DNA of 12,345 nucleotides, taken from NCBI GenBank assembly GCA_030042815.1, contig JASHYY010000117.1:1-12345 (forward strand), given 5' to 3'. Source of the DNA: Thermoplasmata archaeon (lineage in GTDB: Archaea; Thermoplasmatota; Thermoplasmata; Lutacidiplasmatales; UBA184). Position numbers and translations under genes: made by a program. Below the pieces are notes generated by a model. It was not told the origin of the DNA. It ran no database searches and worked only from the letters and a program-made list of their open reading frames with translations. Below are positions 5,356 to 11,914 of this stretch, in pieces; position 1 is the first letter of the stretch, and each line of letters begins with the position of its first letter.

Positions 5356-7701
5356 ATGTCGTACGGGGATCTCGACGCAGGGACTCCTTCTGGAGCGCCC
5401 GCTTCTCGGTGGCGATACCAGCCCCGACCCCGCCCCGATGCCCGCGCGGACGAGGAGGAGCGCCGACGACTCCGGCTCGTCGCGGCGTTGCGCGCGGGCC
5501 ATGGCGTCGGCGCCCGGTTCCGACTCCTCCTCTGCGCCGGCCCGTCGCCGACGATCCGCGCCGTCTTTCCCGGGGTAGTGTCCGAACGGTGGGCGCGCCG
5601 AGTCTTCCTCCCCGCGTTCCCTCCCCATCAGTGGACCCGCGAGACCGCGCGCCCGAAACCGACGGGGGACGGAGTGCGCGTGTGGGCGGCTCGACGGCTC
5701 CTCCCGTGGCCGCACCCTCTTCGCTCGGAGGCGGACGGACCGCGCGCTTTCGACCTGCTCGCGAGGGCGGCGGCCGTGGTCCCCGCCGGGGTGACGCTCA
5801 CGCTCGAGGGATCTCCGCTCCCCGCACCGGTGCCCTCACCGTGGTCGGCGGGATCACCCACCGGCGACTCCGCCGTGGGACCTGCGCGTGGGCGGCCGGA
5901 CCCTCCCGGGGTCGCAGCCCGCGCCCGCTCGAGGTCGACGGACGACGGCATCGCTTCCCCGCTGTTCTGGACGGTCCGGTCCACGCTCGAGTTTCCCTTC
6001 GGACAGGACGGCGCCGGAGAGCTTCGGCGGGCCGGCCGCGCGTACGAGTCCGCCCTGCGGAGCAGCGGGGGGAACGGACTCCGATGGACGGCGACCCTCT
6101 GGGCCGGACGTTGGGAACGGTCGGGATTTCCCGTCACCGACCGGGAACTCAGCCACGTCTTGCCCGGAGTCGACTGCCCCGCGCCCGGCGCGGACGACCG
6201 GTCGTCGGAGACCGCGGGGTTCTTGCCGCTCGGCCGAACGGAGTCGGGAGAGGTGGTTCGGGTTCCGATCGAACCCGGTCAGGGTCGCCACCTCACGATC
6301 CTCGGCGAGACCGGGATGGGAAAGAGCTCCTTGGTCGCCGCGCTCGCCCGTCGCGCGAGGGTCGGCGCCGGCCTGGTGCTTCTCGACCCGCTCGGAGAGA
6401 CCGTCGTCGCGCTGGCCGCGTCGCTGGACTCCGCATCGCGGGCGGACCTGCTCCGGATCGACCCGGTCGACCACCCTCTGCGAGTCAACGCGCTCGAGGG
6501 GGTGGACCCTGCGGAGAGAGACCCATTTCGAGCCGAACGGCGGCTCAACGACCTGGTCCACGCCCTCCGAAGGGTCCGCGCCGGGAGGTACGTCGACTCG
6601 GGGTTCTGGGGCCCGCGACTCGAGGAGATACTGACGCGTTCGGTCGGAGCTGCCGCCGCGCTCGAGGAGGGAACGCTGAGCGACGCGCACACGCTGCTCG
6701 CGACCGGAGCGCGGTGGCATCGGGACCTGCCCCCTCGCGCCCGCGAGCCGGTGCGCGCTCTCGCGGATCGGATCCGGGAGCGACCGGAGGACGCGGAGGG
6801 GGCCCGCCGCCTGCTCTTCGAGGTCGTACGGAGCCCGGTCCTCGAACGGTTGCTGTGCGCCCGGACGCCGGACCTCGCGGTCCGCGACCTGCTCGCGCCC
6901 GGGCGCGTCGTCCTCGTCTCGGGCAACGCGGCGCGCGTGGGAGAATCGGTCGCGCGGTACCTGCTCGCCGTCTACCTCGCGCTCCTGTGGTCGGAGCTGC
7001 TCGCGCGGCGCCCCGCCCCCAAGACGTTCGTCTTCCTGGACGAGGCGCAATGGTTTTCGCACGAGAGCCTCGCCGAGATGCTGCGCCTTGGCCGGCGCGC
7101 CAACGTCCACGTCGTGCTCGCGACGCAGGCGGTCGGTTCGCTCCCGGAGTCGGTCGCGGACGCCGTATGGACGAACGTCGCGGACTTCGTCGCGTTCCGC
7201 GGCTCGCCCGAGGAAGCCCGCGAGGTCGCCCGGATGGCACCCGAGGTCGCCGCCGATTCGATCCTCGCGCTCCCCCGCGGTCACGCGGTCGCGTTGCTCG
7301 GCAAGGGTCACTCCGTGCGCTGGATCCGTACGGCACGGACTCCCGTCGGCCCGGATTTGGGTCGGCCGGGGGAGAGCGCATCGGCCGACCGCCCCATCCC
7401 CCCTGCCGCCCCGTCGTTCCCGACGCGCCCGGTCGAGGTCGCCGACGTGATCCGCTGGCTCGCCACGAGAGTCCGGCGCGACGGCAGCCCCGTCCGGGTC
7501 CGGGTGTCGCTCCAGGACCTGCGACGCGAACTCGGAGCGTCGAACGACGTCGTTCGGGCCGCCGGAGGTACCCTCGGGCGGGCCGGTGCCCTCGCCTCGG
7601 TCACGCGGCAGGACGGGACCACCGTGTGGGAGCTGGTGTCGGACCGGATACCGTCCGACCCCGGGGACGGTCTACCGCCACCGCCGGCCGGGCCTTCCTG
7701 A
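5356..7701 (+). CDS. Soluble TraD/VirD4- or HerA-like DNA-pump ATPase with C-terminal winged-helix-like region
   Basis: This belongs to the FtsK-HerA division of P-loop ATPases, whose members move DNA or protein as hexamers; its actual substrate cannot be told. It has 781 residues. The N-terminal ~285 residues contain no motif I recognise and a Pro/Arg/Ser-rich linker (about 152-197). The motor begins with RHLTILGETGMGKSS (Walker A, 317-325), then LVLLDPLGET (340-349) and a DPVDHPLRVNAL block (369-380) typical of TraG/VirD4 and VirB4-like proteins. Walker B is FVFLDEAQWF (558-567), followed by LGRRANVHVVLATQ (578-591) with candidate arginine finger and sensor. Residues ~694-762 look like a winged helix (VIRWLA...LQDLRRELGASNDVVRAAGGTL). 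No signal peptide or transmembrane segment is apparent, unlike conjugative coupling proteins. The start is the first ATG after an in-frame stop at 5284. No secretion or relaxase gene is nearby. Confidence 0.8.
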   Translation: MSYGDLDAGTPSGAPASRWRYQPRPRPDARADEEERRRLRLVAALRAGHGVGARFRLLLCAGPSPTIRAVFPGVVSERWARRVFLPAFPPHQWTRETARPKPTGDGVRVWAARRLLPWPHPLRSEADGPRAFDLLARAAAVVPAGVTLTLEGSPLPAPVPSPWSAGSPTGDSAVGPARGRPDPPGVAARARSRSTDDGIASPLFWTVRSTLEFPFGQDGAGELRRAGRAYESALRSSGGNGLRWTATLWAGRWERSGFPVTDRELSHVLPGVDCPAPGADDRSSETAGFLPLGRTESGEVVRVPIEPGQGRHLTILGETGMGKSSLVAALARRARVGAGLVLLDPLGETVVALAASLDSASRADLLRIDPVDHPLRVNALEGVDPAERDPFRAERRLNDLVHALRRVRAGRYVDSGFWGPRLEEILTRSVGAAAALEEGTLSDAHTLLATGARWHRDLPPRAREPVRALADRIRERPEDAEGARRLLFEVVRSPVLERLLCARTPDLAVRDLLAPGRVVLVSGNAARVGESVARYLLAVYLALLWSELLARRPAPKTFVFLDEAQWFSHESLAEMLRLGRRANVHVVLATQAVGSLPESVADAVWTNVADFVAFRGSPEEAREVARMAPEVAADSILALPRGHAVALLGKGHSVRWIRTARTPVGPDLGRPGESASADRPIPPAAPSFPTRPVEVADVIRWLATRVRRDGSPVRVRVSLQDLRRELGASNDVVRAAGGTLGRAGALASVTRQDGTTVWELVSDRIPSDPGDGLPPPPAGPS

Positions 7702-7710
7702 ACGCCACAA

Positions 7711-7721
7711 CCCTATTAGGG
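7711..7721 (+). promoter_or_regulatory. Palindromic TATA box of the KaiC-like gene trio (leaderless start likely)
   Basis: CCCTATTAGGG is an AT-rich core inside a perfect 5-bp palindrome with one central base. Its centre is 27 nt before ATG 7743, the spacing expected when transcription begins at the start codon, so a leaderless mRNA is likely. The gap from the upstream ATPase stop is 41 nt, enough for an independent promoter. Confidence 0.55.
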
Positions 7722-7742
7722 ACGGAACGGCTCGTTTCACCG

Positions 7743-8552
7743 ATGGATTCTCCCTCGGGGGATTCCCCGTCCGCTTCCGCAGGCACCGGCGGGGGACTGA
7801 TGTCCCCCGCGACCGTGCTCGAGCGGTGCGCGACGGGAATCGACGGTCTCGACAACATCCTGGGCGGTGGAATTCCGCGGGGGAACATGGTCCTGGTCGC
7901 GGGGAGCGTCGGGACCGGCAAGACGACGCTCTGCCTCGAGTTCCTCGTCCGGGGGGCGGAGCGCGGCGAGCGCTCGCTGTTCCTGTCGGTCACGGAGGCC
8001 TCCTCGAAACTGATCCAGAACCTCTCGACGTTCGAATTCTTCCGGACGGACCTGATCGAGCAGGGCGAGCTCGTCTTCGTCGACCTTCCCTCCGTCTACG
8101 ATCGCCTCGGTCTCGGGAAGGAGGAGCTCGCGCCGGAGGAGATCGACATCGTCATCCGCACGATCTCTGACCTCGTTCGCTCGCTCGGCGCGAAGCGGCT
8201 CGTCCTCGATAGCCTGACGAGCGTATGCTACCGGATCCGCAAGGACGAGCAGATCCGGGACTTCATGCTCCGCCTCGGACAGGAGCTCAACGAAGCCGGG
8301 TGCACCTCGCTCCTCGTCTCGGAGATCGGGCCGACGCCCGGGCGCTACTCCCTCCACGGCGTCGAGGAGGCGATCGTGGACGGCGTCATCCTGCTCTGGA
8401 ACACCCGGCGCCTCGGCGACATCCTGCGCGTCGTGCAGATCGTCAAGATGCGGGGGACGGCCCACTCCCGCGCGCAGTACGTCCTCGAACTGACCCCGAT
8501 CGGGATCCTCATGGCCCCCCACCTCAAGGGCGGGCTCGAGGGAGGCGCGTGA
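7743..8552 (+). CDS. KaiC/RAD55-like RecA-superfamily ATPase (intact P-loop)
   Basis: This is a single-domain KaiC-like ATPase. Relatives act as phosphorylation or ATP-state switches in clocks, motility (FlaH) and signalling, but no specific role can be assigned. It has 269 residues. After a Ser/Gly-rich N-terminus (1-20), the fold starts CATGIDGLDNILGGGIPRGN (29-48), which is diagnostic for the family. Walker A is GSVGTGKTT (54-62), LSVTEASS (81-88) is the region of the catalytic Glu, and Walker B is RLVLDSLTS (152-160). KMRGTAHS (235-242) is the classic KaiC/RAD55 C-terminal motif. ATG 7743 fits the leaderless promoter; ATG 7800 is an alternative that would remove the low-complexity N-terminus. 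The next gene begins three bases after the stop, so the two are probably co-transcribed and may interact. Confidence 0.9.
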   Translation: MDSPSGDSPSASAGTGGGLMSPATVLERCATGIDGLDNILGGGIPRGNMVLVAGSVGTGKTTLCLEFLVRGAERGERSLFLSVTEASSKLIQNLSTFEFFRTDLIEQGELVFVDLPSVYDRLGLGKEELAPEEIDIVIRTISDLVRSLGAKRLVLDSLTSVCYRIRKDEQIRDFMLRLGQELNEAGCTSLLVSEIGPTPGRYSLHGVEEAIVDGVILLWNTRRLGDILRVVQIVKMRGTAHSRAQYVLELTPIGILMAPHLKGGLEGGA

Positions 8553-8555
8553 GCC

Positions 8556-9137
8556 GTGCCCGTCGACATCGGCGAGCGCCTCCGGGCGCTCCCCGGCGGT
8601 AGCGCGGTCGCGTTGAAGCTCGACCCGCGCGAGTACGCCGACCACTATTTCGCGGTCCTGAACGCCACCTTGCGCGACGTCGGCAGCGAGACGGACGCCC
8701 ACACGATCTACGTCGCGGTCACGAACCCGGCCGCGTTCGTCTGGTCGCTCGCCCAAGCCCTCGACATCCCGGTCGAACGGATCTCGTTCGTCGATGCGAT
8801 CAGCCATATCATGATGAACTACTCGAACCCGCTCTCGAACGCGACGTACGTCGAGAGCCCGCGAGCGCTCGAGGAGATCATGCTCCGCGTCGAGTACCTC
8901 CTCCGCAAGTTCCCTCACCCCCGGTCGATCGTCGTCATCGACAGCGTGAACTCGCTCGCGATCCACAACCCGCCCGAGCTCCTGTCGGAGTTCTTCCACA
9001 TCCTGTTGAACAATCTGAAGAGCCGCTCGGTGCTCACGCTCGTGCTCGAGACCTCGGAGGAGGAGCAGAAGGGGATCGAGCAGATGCTCAACCTGGTCGT
9101 CGACGAGACGATCGATGTCGCCCGGATGGGACGGTGA
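8556..9137 (+). CDS. RecA/KaiC-like protein lacking a P-loop (pseudo-ATPase)
   Basis: This is a 193-residue protein that looks like a RecA-fold domain without nucleotide-binding Walker A. The N-terminus reads GGSAVALKLDPREYADHYFA (14-33) where a P-loop would be expected. Features kept are a strand/loop IYVAVTNPA (51-59), a Walker B-like strand SIVVIDSVNSLAIHNP (124-139), where Asp129 is followed by Ser-Val as in KaiC-like proteins, and a helix plus strand LKSRSVLTLVLETSEEE (154-170) like the RecA core. The KMRG motif is missing. The GTG start follows the upstream stop by three bases, with GGAGG at 8541-8545. The stop overlaps the next GTG by 4 nt, so it is translationally linked to both RecA-like neighbours. 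A structural partner or sensor role is inferred. I cannot name a family with certainty. Confidence 0.75.
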   Translation: MPVDIGERLRALPGGSAVALKLDPREYADHYFAVLNATLRDVGSETDAHTIYVAVTNPAAFVWSLAQALDIPVERISFVDAISHIMMNYSNPLSNATYVESPRALEEIMLRVEYLLRKFPHPRSIVVIDSVNSLAIHNPPELLSEFFHILLNNLKSRSVLTLVLETSEEEQKGIEQMLNLVVDETIDVARMGR

Positions 9138-9904
9138 CCTTGGCGGACCCGCAGCGGATCTTCGGCATCCCCGAGATCGACCAGCCGCTCTGGACGGCGC
9201 TGCCGCCGGGTTGGCTCGCCCTCCTGACGGGCCACTCCGGCTCGGGCGCGCCGCTCCTCGCGAAGCAGTTCGCGAACGCCGGGGCCGGCGACGTCCCCGT
9301 GTTGTTCTACACGACGTACGAGCGGACCGAAGAGGTCACGAAGGCGTTCAGCGACTTCGGCTGGGACCCCGGGGCGATCAAGGTCGTGAACCTCGCCGAC
9401 GAGTACTACGAGCGCGTCCTCGTTCGCGGCCTCGAGGTCGCCCGGGCCCGCGAGCTCGGGATCTCGATCGCGGAGCTCGTCCGGGAACAGCCGCGCGTCC
9501 GCGCGTCGAGCTCCTTCAGCCTGACGAACCGGATGCTCTCCGACCTCGCGGGGATCGACAGCCCGTTCCGCCTCGTGGTCGATTCGGTCGACTTTTTCTT
9601 CGAGGTCCTCGAACCGCACGATGTGACGACGGTCGCCCGCCAGATCCGCCACCGGTGCCAGACGATCGGGGGCCAGGCGCTCGTCGCGGCCCACTCGATC
9701 GCGCACGACCGAGCGGTCTTCGGCCTGCTCCAGGACCTCGCGGACGTCGTCTTCGAGCTGCGGGCCGAGCCCCGGGGGGACCACTTCGAGCACACTTTGC
9801 TGGTGGAGAAGGTCGCGAACCGGCCGAACCTCACCCGGATATGGAAGGCCGTGGTGGGCGAGGACGGTTGGCACGTCGAGTCTCGGGAGCCCGCTCCGGG
9901 ATAG
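9134..9904 (+). CDS. RecA/KaiC-like protein with degenerate P-loop
   Basis: This is a 256-residue KaiC/RAD55-like protein. The fold begins IFGIPEIDQPLWTALPPGWL (9-28), followed by GHSGSGAP (33-40), which aligns with the Walker A GxxGxGK(T/S) but has Ala39 in place of the invariant Lys and Pro40 in place of Thr/Ser. FYTTYERTEEV (58-68) matches the region after strand 2. The Walker B-like strand is FRLVVDSVDFFF (145-156). QALVAAHS (181-188) corresponds to the next core strand. The KMRG motif is not recognisable; LLVEKVANRPN (222-232) lies in that place. The substitution predicts loss of ATP hydrolysis, though nucleotide binding cannot be excluded. The GTG start overlaps the preceding TGA by 4 nt. 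It is the last gene of the presumed operon; a promoter-like element follows before the PAC2 gene. Confidence 0.85.
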   Translation: MTLADPQRIFGIPEIDQPLWTALPPGWLALLTGHSGSGAPLLAKQFANAGAGDVPVLFYTTYERTEEVTKAFSDFGWDPGAIKVVNLADEYYERVLVRGLEVARARELGISIAELVREQPRVRASSSFSLTNRMLSDLAGIDSPFRLVVDSVDFFFEVLEPHDVTTVARQIRHRCQTIGGQALVAAHSIAHDRAVFGLLQDLADVVFELRAEPRGDHFEHTLLVEKVANRPNLTRIWKAVVGEDGWHVESREPAPG

Positions 9905-9929
9905 CGGCTTTCGGCACCGTAACCTAACC

Positions 9930-9960
9930 TTTATCGCCCTCGCCCGGCTCTCGAGGGCGA
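9930..9960 (+). promoter_or_regulatory. TATA box with adjoining operator-like inverted repeat before the PAC2 gene
   Basis: TTTAT (9930-9934), preceded by AACCTAACC as a possible BRE, sits about 41 nt before GTG 9973, so transcription should start near 9957. Perfect 9-bp arms TCGCCCTCG (9934-9942) and CGAGGGCGA (9952-9960) with a 9-nt spacer fill the gap between the TATA box and the predicted start site. That is a typical place for an archaeal repressor operator; most of it would not be transcribed. GAGG at 9961-9964 may be the SD. Confidence 0.5.
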
Positions 9961-9972
9961 GAGGAAGAAACC

Positions 9973-10758
9973 GTGGAGGACGTCGTTATCCGCACGCTCG
10001 AGAAGGTCACGCTCCGGGACCCGATCCTGGTGGAAGGGCTGCCGGGCGTCGGGAACGTGGGCAAGCTCGCCGCCGACTACCTTCGGGAGCAGCTGCCCGC
10101 GAAACCGCTCGCGACGATCTACTCGAAGTTCTTCCCTCCGCAGGTCTACGTGGGCGAGGACGGGATCATCCGCCTCGTCTCGAACGACCTCTACTACTGG
10201 AAGGCGCCGACCTCGGGGCCGCACGACCTCCTCGTCCTCGGCGGGGACTACCAGGGGATCAGCCCCGAGGGCCAGTACGAGATCACCGAGCGGGTGCTCG
10301 ACTACTGCAGCGGCCTCGGGGTGCACGAGGTCTACACCCTGGCCGGTTTCGCGCAGGGGCGGGTCGTGGAGCAGCCGCGCGTGCTCGGAGCGGCCACCGT
10401 CGCCGCGCACGTGGAGGCCCTGAAGCGCTACGGCGTCGTTTTCTCGCGCAACGACCCCGGGGGGGGCCTGATCGGCGCCAGCGGGCTCTTCCTCGGGCTC
10501 GGCCGCCTGTTCGGGATGGAGGGCGCCTGCCTCATGGGGGAGACGAGCGGTTACTTCGTCGACCCGCGCAGCGCCGAGGCGGTCCTGAAGGTCCTCGGGC
10601 GGGTGCTGGGGATCGAGATCGACTTCACCGCCCTCGAGGCGAAGGCGAAGGAGATCGACCGGATCGCGCAGAAGATCCACGAGGCCGAGCAGCGGACCGG
10701 CGAGCCGACCCCGACCCCCGGATCGACGCCTCGGGAAGACCTCGGCTACATCGGCTGA
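9973..10758 (+). CDS. PAC2-family proteasome assembly chaperone (PbaA/PbaB-like)
   Basis: This is an archaeal homologue of eukaryotic proteasome assembly chaperone PAC2/Pba2. Studied archaeal members bind the 20S alpha ring and can assist assembly or activate it. It has 261 residues. The diagnostic motif is LVEGLPGVGNVGKLAADYL (19-37). Further family blocks are IYSKFFPPQVY (49-59), DLLVLGGDYQG (85-95), YTLAGFAQGR (121-130) and GLIGASGLFLGLG (165-177). A charged helix (about 219-241) and a Pro/Thr-rich linker (243-253) lead to the extreme C-terminus DLGYIG, a Tyr-bearing tail that could dock in alpha-ring pockets, although it is not a strict HbYX. The GTG start is supported by TATA spacing and by the methionine lying just before the fold. 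The methyltransferase gene follows by seven bases. Confidence 0.92.
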   Translation: MEDVVIRTLEKVTLRDPILVEGLPGVGNVGKLAADYLREQLPAKPLATIYSKFFPPQVYVGEDGIIRLVSNDLYYWKAPTSGPHDLLVLGGDYQGISPEGQYEITERVLDYCSGLGVHEVYTLAGFAQGRVVEQPRVLGAATVAAHVEALKRYGVVFSRNDPGGGLIGASGLFLGLGRLFGMEGACLMGETSGYFVDPRSAEAVLKVLGRVLGIEIDFTALEAKAKEIDRIAQKIHEAEQRTGEPTPTPGSTPREDLGYIG

Positions 10759-10765
10759 CGGCGCC

Positions 10766-11914
10766 GTGACCGCCGAATCGCACCCGCCGCGCGTCGGGCC
10801 CGGGGCGGCCGACCGCGAACGGGCGCTGCTCGACCGTGTCTCGGCCCTCGGGGCGGCGGGCGGGTTCGTTCCGTTCGACCGGTTCATGGAGGTCGCCCTT
10901 TACGGTACGGGGGTGGGCTTCTACGACCGCCCTCGGACGCCGTTCGGTGCCGGCGGCGACTTCTACACGGCCGCGCACGTCAGCCCGCTGTTCGGGCAAA
11001 CGATCGCGCGCCGGCTGCTCGCGGTCCGCGCCGCACTGGGTCGGTCCGGACCGTTCCGGGTCGTGGAGCTCGGCAGCGGGGACGGCACGCTCGCGAACGT
11101 CCTCGTCCGGGCTCTCGGCGAGGCGGCGACGTCGGACGACCTCGAGTACGTGCTGGTCGAACGGTCGGAGACGCTCCGCGCGGCCTCGTTCGAACGGGTC
11201 CAAGAGCTCGGCGGGCGTGCGGGGGTTCGCGTGCGCTGGTCCGGATCGGTCGGGGCGGACGGCCCGTTCGACGGGGCCGTGGTGGCGAACGAGGTCCTGG
11301 ACGCGCAGCCGGTCCGTCGGCTCCGCTGGAACGGGGAGCGCTGGGAGGAACTCGGCGTCCGCGTGGACGGGGAGGCCCTCGTACCCGCGGTGGGGGCCGC
11401 GTCCCGCCCGGTGCCCGGTTCCCCCCTTCCGCGGGGGGTCGAGCCCGGCACGACCTTCGAGGTCTCCCCCGCGGCGGAGGCCATCGTGCGGGAGGTCGCG
11501 GACCACCTTTCCCGGGGCGCGTTCCTCCTCCTCGACTACGGCATGGAGGAGCCGGAGCTGCGGGCGGCCCATCCGTCCGGGACGCTCGCGACCGTCCGGC
11601 GCCACCGCGCCGGGTCGGACCCGCTCGAACACCCCGGCGCGTCCGACCTCTCGACGTTCGTGAACTGGACGCGCCTGCGCGCCGCCGCCCGTGCGGCTGG
11701 TCTCGAGGAACTCTCCGACCGCTCCCAGGCGGAGGCGCTCGGCACCTGGGGTTTCCCGGCGCTCTTCGAGGACGCCGTGCGCCACGCCCGCTCCTCGGAG
11801 GAGGAGGTCCGCGTCCGGCTCGCCGCGAAGAATCTGCTCTTCGGTTTCGAACGGTTCCGCGCGATCGAATGGTCGGCGCCGGCGTCCGCGGAGGCGCTCC
11901 GCGCCGCTACGTGA
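10766..11914 (+). CDS. MidA/NDUFAF7-family SAM-dependent protein methyltransferase
   Basis: This is a member of the class I methyltransferase family whose mitochondrial form, NDUFAF7/MidA, methylates an arginine of a complex I subunit and is needed for complex I assembly. The archaeal target is unknown. It has 382 residues, typical for the family. Diagnostic blocks are FDRFMEVALYGTGVGFY (37-53), GGDFYTAAHVSPLFGQ (63-78), SAM motif I VVELGSGDGTLA (99-110), VERSETLR (131-138), and VVANEVLDAQPVRR (172-185), the family hallmark after motif III. LLDYGMEEPEL (252-262) fits the downstream strand. The GTG at 10766 is used because the next ATG would cut into the conserved N-terminal helix. There is no clear SD. 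It follows the PAC2 gene by 7 nt and overlaps the convergent GINS gene by 8 nt. No complex I genes are in the window. Confidence 0.9.
   Translation: MTAESHPPRVGPGAADRERALLDRVSALGAAGGFVPFDRFMEVALYGTGVGFYDRPRTPFGAGGDFYTAAHVSPLFGQTIARRLLAVRAALGRSGPFRVVELGSGDGTLANVLVRALGEAATSDDLEYVLVERSETLRAASFERVQELGGRAGVRVRWSGSVGADGPFDGAVVANEVLDAQPVRRLRWNGERWEELGVRVDGEALVPAVGAASRPVPGSPLPRGVEPGTTFEVSPAAEAIVREVADHLSRGAFLLLDYGMEEPELRAAHPSGTLATVRRHRAGSDPLEHPGASDLSTFVNWTRLRAAARAAGLEELSDRSQAEALGTWGFPALFEDAVRHARSSEEEVRVRLAAKNLLFGFERFRAIEWSAPASAEALRAAT

Noticed and set aside
5236..5715. N-terminal extension of the DRG protein to 5715
   Set aside because: It is low-complexity Arg/Ser/Pro sequence opposite the ATPase gene. 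The conserved DRG N-terminus begins at ATG 5235 and total length then equals the family norm.
5854..7311. Minus-strand open frame opposite the ATPase gene
   Set aside because: Composition is typical of a GC-driven antisense frame, and the plus-strand frame carries Walker A, Walker B and sensor motifs in order.
5007..7742. Very long open frame leading into the first KaiC-like gene
   Set aside because: The part before 7743 is an Arg/Pro/Gly-rich shadow of the DRG and ATPase genes. Only the last 269 codons are a real protein.
7737..8999. 420-codon minus-strand frame opposite the KaiC-like genes
   Set aside because: It is rich in Asp/Arg/Val/Leu/Glu without motifs and spans two well-supported plus-strand genes.
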